A stretch of 64,000 nt of DNA, taken from assembly GCA_039931615.1 (NCBI GenBank), contig JBDTRR010000022.1:1-64000 (forward strand), given 5' to 3'. This DNA comes from JAHFUI01 sp039931615 (GTDB lineage Bacteria > Acidobacteriota > Vicinamibacteria > Vicinamibacterales > CAVVIG01). The notes below the pieces were generated by a model. The model had not been told where the DNA came from and did not search any database. It saw only the letters and a list, made by a program, of their open reading frames with translations. A program made the translations under genes and the position numbers. Positions within the stretch are counted from its first letter, which is position 1, and the number at the start of each line of letters is the position of its first letter. Positions 63,322 to 64,000 of this stretch are shown here, one piece after another.

Positions 63322-64000
63322 ATGGATCGCGATCAACTCATCGAACATCTGACCTTCGCCAAAGAGCTCGGTGTCTCTGGCGTGAGCCGCGATCCGGCCT
63401 GGCGCCGACGCCAGGAAAAGACTCCCGACCCCTTTTCCGGGCAAGAATTCCCGCCAGTTCCGCTGATTCCGGCGGCCGAGGCGGCCGCGAAAAAGACTCC
63501 CGACCCCTTTTCGCTGCTGACGGAAGTCCGCGATGACATCGGCGACTGCACCCGGTGCAAACTGCACCTCGGCCGCCGGCAGATCGTCTACGGCGCCGGC
63601 AACCCCAACGCCGACCTGATGTTCGTCGGCGAAGCGCCGGGCGCGGACGAGGACGCTCAGGGCGTCCCGTTCGTCGGCCGGGCCGGCCAGCTGCTGACCA
63701 AGATCATCGAGGCGATCGGCTTCTCGCGCGATGATGTCTACATCGCCAACGTCATCAAGTGCCGCCCGCCCCAGAACCGGAACCCGGAGCCGGATGAGGT
63801 GGCGACCTGCGAACCGTTCCTGTTTCGTCAGGTCGACATCATCAAGCCGAAGGTGATCGTCGCGCTCGGGACCTTCGCGGCGCGGACGCTGGTGCGCTCC
63901 CTCGACCCCATCTCACGAATGCGCGGTCGCGTCTTCGAGTACCGGGGCGCCAGGCTCATTCCGACATTCCATCCCGCCTATCTGCTGCGAAACCCGGCCT
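63322..64000 (+). CDS. family-4 uracil-DNA glycosylase (3' partial)
   Basis: The frame runs off the right edge after 226 codons. The catalytic part is a family-4 (iron-sulfur) uracil-DNA glycosylase: GDCTRCKLHLGRRQIVYGAGNPNADLMFVGEAPGADEDAQGVPFVGRAGQLL, YIANVIKCRPPQNRNPEPDEVATCEPFL, and PTFHPAYLLRNPA at the end. Cysteines in CTRC, IKC and ATC are the expected 4Fe-4S ligands. It removes uracil from DNA. The N-terminal 65 residues are unusual: KTPDPFS occurs twice, each encoded by a copy of a dispersed DNA repeat, joined by a Pro/Ala-rich stretch. ATG 63322 is the likely start. Confidence 0.9.
   Translation, partial: MDRDQLIEHLTFAKELGVSGVSRDPAWRRRQEKTPDPFSGQEFPPVPLIPAAEAAAKKTPDPFSLLTEVRDDIGDCTRCKLHLGRRQIVYGAGNPNADLMFVGEAPGADEDAQGVPFVGRAGQLLTKIIEAIGFSRDDVYIANVIKCRPPQNRNPEPDEVATCEPFLFRQVDIIKPKVIVALGTFAARTLVRSLDPISRMRGRVFEYRGARLIPTFHPAYLLRNPA
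63415..63437 (+). repeat. GACTCCCGACCCC repeat, copy inside the glycosylase gene
   Basis: AAAAGACTCCCGACCCCTTT with flanking GA and TC encodes EKTPDPFS in frame. It matches the copy 74 bases downstream and the intergenic copy at 8.6 kb. Confidence 0.8.
63489..63512 (+). repeat. GACTCCCGACCCC repeat, second copy inside the glycosylase gene
   Basis: AAAAAGACTCCCGACCCCTT encodes KKTPDPFS in the same reading frame and orientation as the first copy. Confidence 0.8.

Overview
The window is GC-rich, densely coded bacterial DNA, most likely from an Acidobacteriota genome of the Vicinamibacteria type. This is an inference from gene content: secreted DUF1592/DUF1552 proteins, an Oar-like TonB receptor with an N-terminal carboxypeptidase-regulatory domain, several PQQ dehydrogenases, tannase-family esterases, DUF6152 and many short secreted proteins of unknown function. 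No rRNA, tRNA, CRISPR array, transposase or phage gene was seen.

Layout. (1) 1-8.6 kb: DUF1592 cytochrome-like protein, DUF1552 Tat protein, ankyrin lipoprotein and a 1006-residue TonB-dependent receptor behind a good sigma-70-type promoter. (2) 8.7-17.1 kb: exported HpcH/HpaI aldolase, MmgE/PrpD protein, small membrane protein, secreted protein of unknown function, lactonase-like metallo-hydrolase, acyl-CoA dehydrogenase, a small-peptide locus with a possible attenuator, and a two-part alpha/beta hydrolase. (3) 17.1-32.9 kb: a catabolic island with two tannase/feruloyl-esterase proteins, three PQQ dehydrogenases, a dihaem cytochrome c, two metallo-beta-lactamase-fold proteins, a secreted cupin and two related membrane proteins. 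These could hydrolyse phenolic esters outside the cytoplasm and pass electrons from alcohol or sugar oxidation to cytochrome c. (4) 33.2-42.5 kb: housekeeping genes (threonylcarbamoyl-AMP synthase, HflX, TPR/SLH lipoprotein, CDP-alcohol phosphatidyltransferase, double cyclophilin, methyltransferase, DinB, EttA) and a probable independent small transcript at 42.3-42.5 kb. (5) 42.5-46.1 kb: secreted propeller protein, DUF6152 protein, a cytochrome c and a DUF2007 protein. (6) 46.2-60.1 kb: a MutS-like membrane ATPase followed by an exopolysaccharide/lipopolysaccharide cluster (UDP-xylose synthase-like enzyme, priming glycosyltransferase, five glycosyltransferases, UDP-glucose dehydrogenase, GalE, MsbA-like exporter). 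(7) 60.2-64 kb: the conserved cluster yicC-gmk-rpoZ-coaBC, then a family-4 uracil-DNA glycosylase cut by the window end.

The window is seeded with short palindromic repeats in several families. The commonest has the core TCCGGCTGAAGCCGGA next to CGTACG. Two families have entered coding sequence in frame: one doubles a KTPDPF motif in the uracil-DNA glycosylase, the other makes the linker of the alpha/beta hydrolase. Several genes have a -10 box 5-11 bases before the start and no Shine-Dalgarno, which suggests frequent leaderless or near-leaderless transcripts. The two most unusual spots are 15.15-15.54 kb, a hydrophobic 38-codon ORF whose stop codon lies in a sequence able to compete with a perfect terminator upstream of a 57-codon peptide gene, and 42.28-42.50 kb, a promoter, alternative hairpins, a nine-codon ORF and a 15-bp terminator-like stem.
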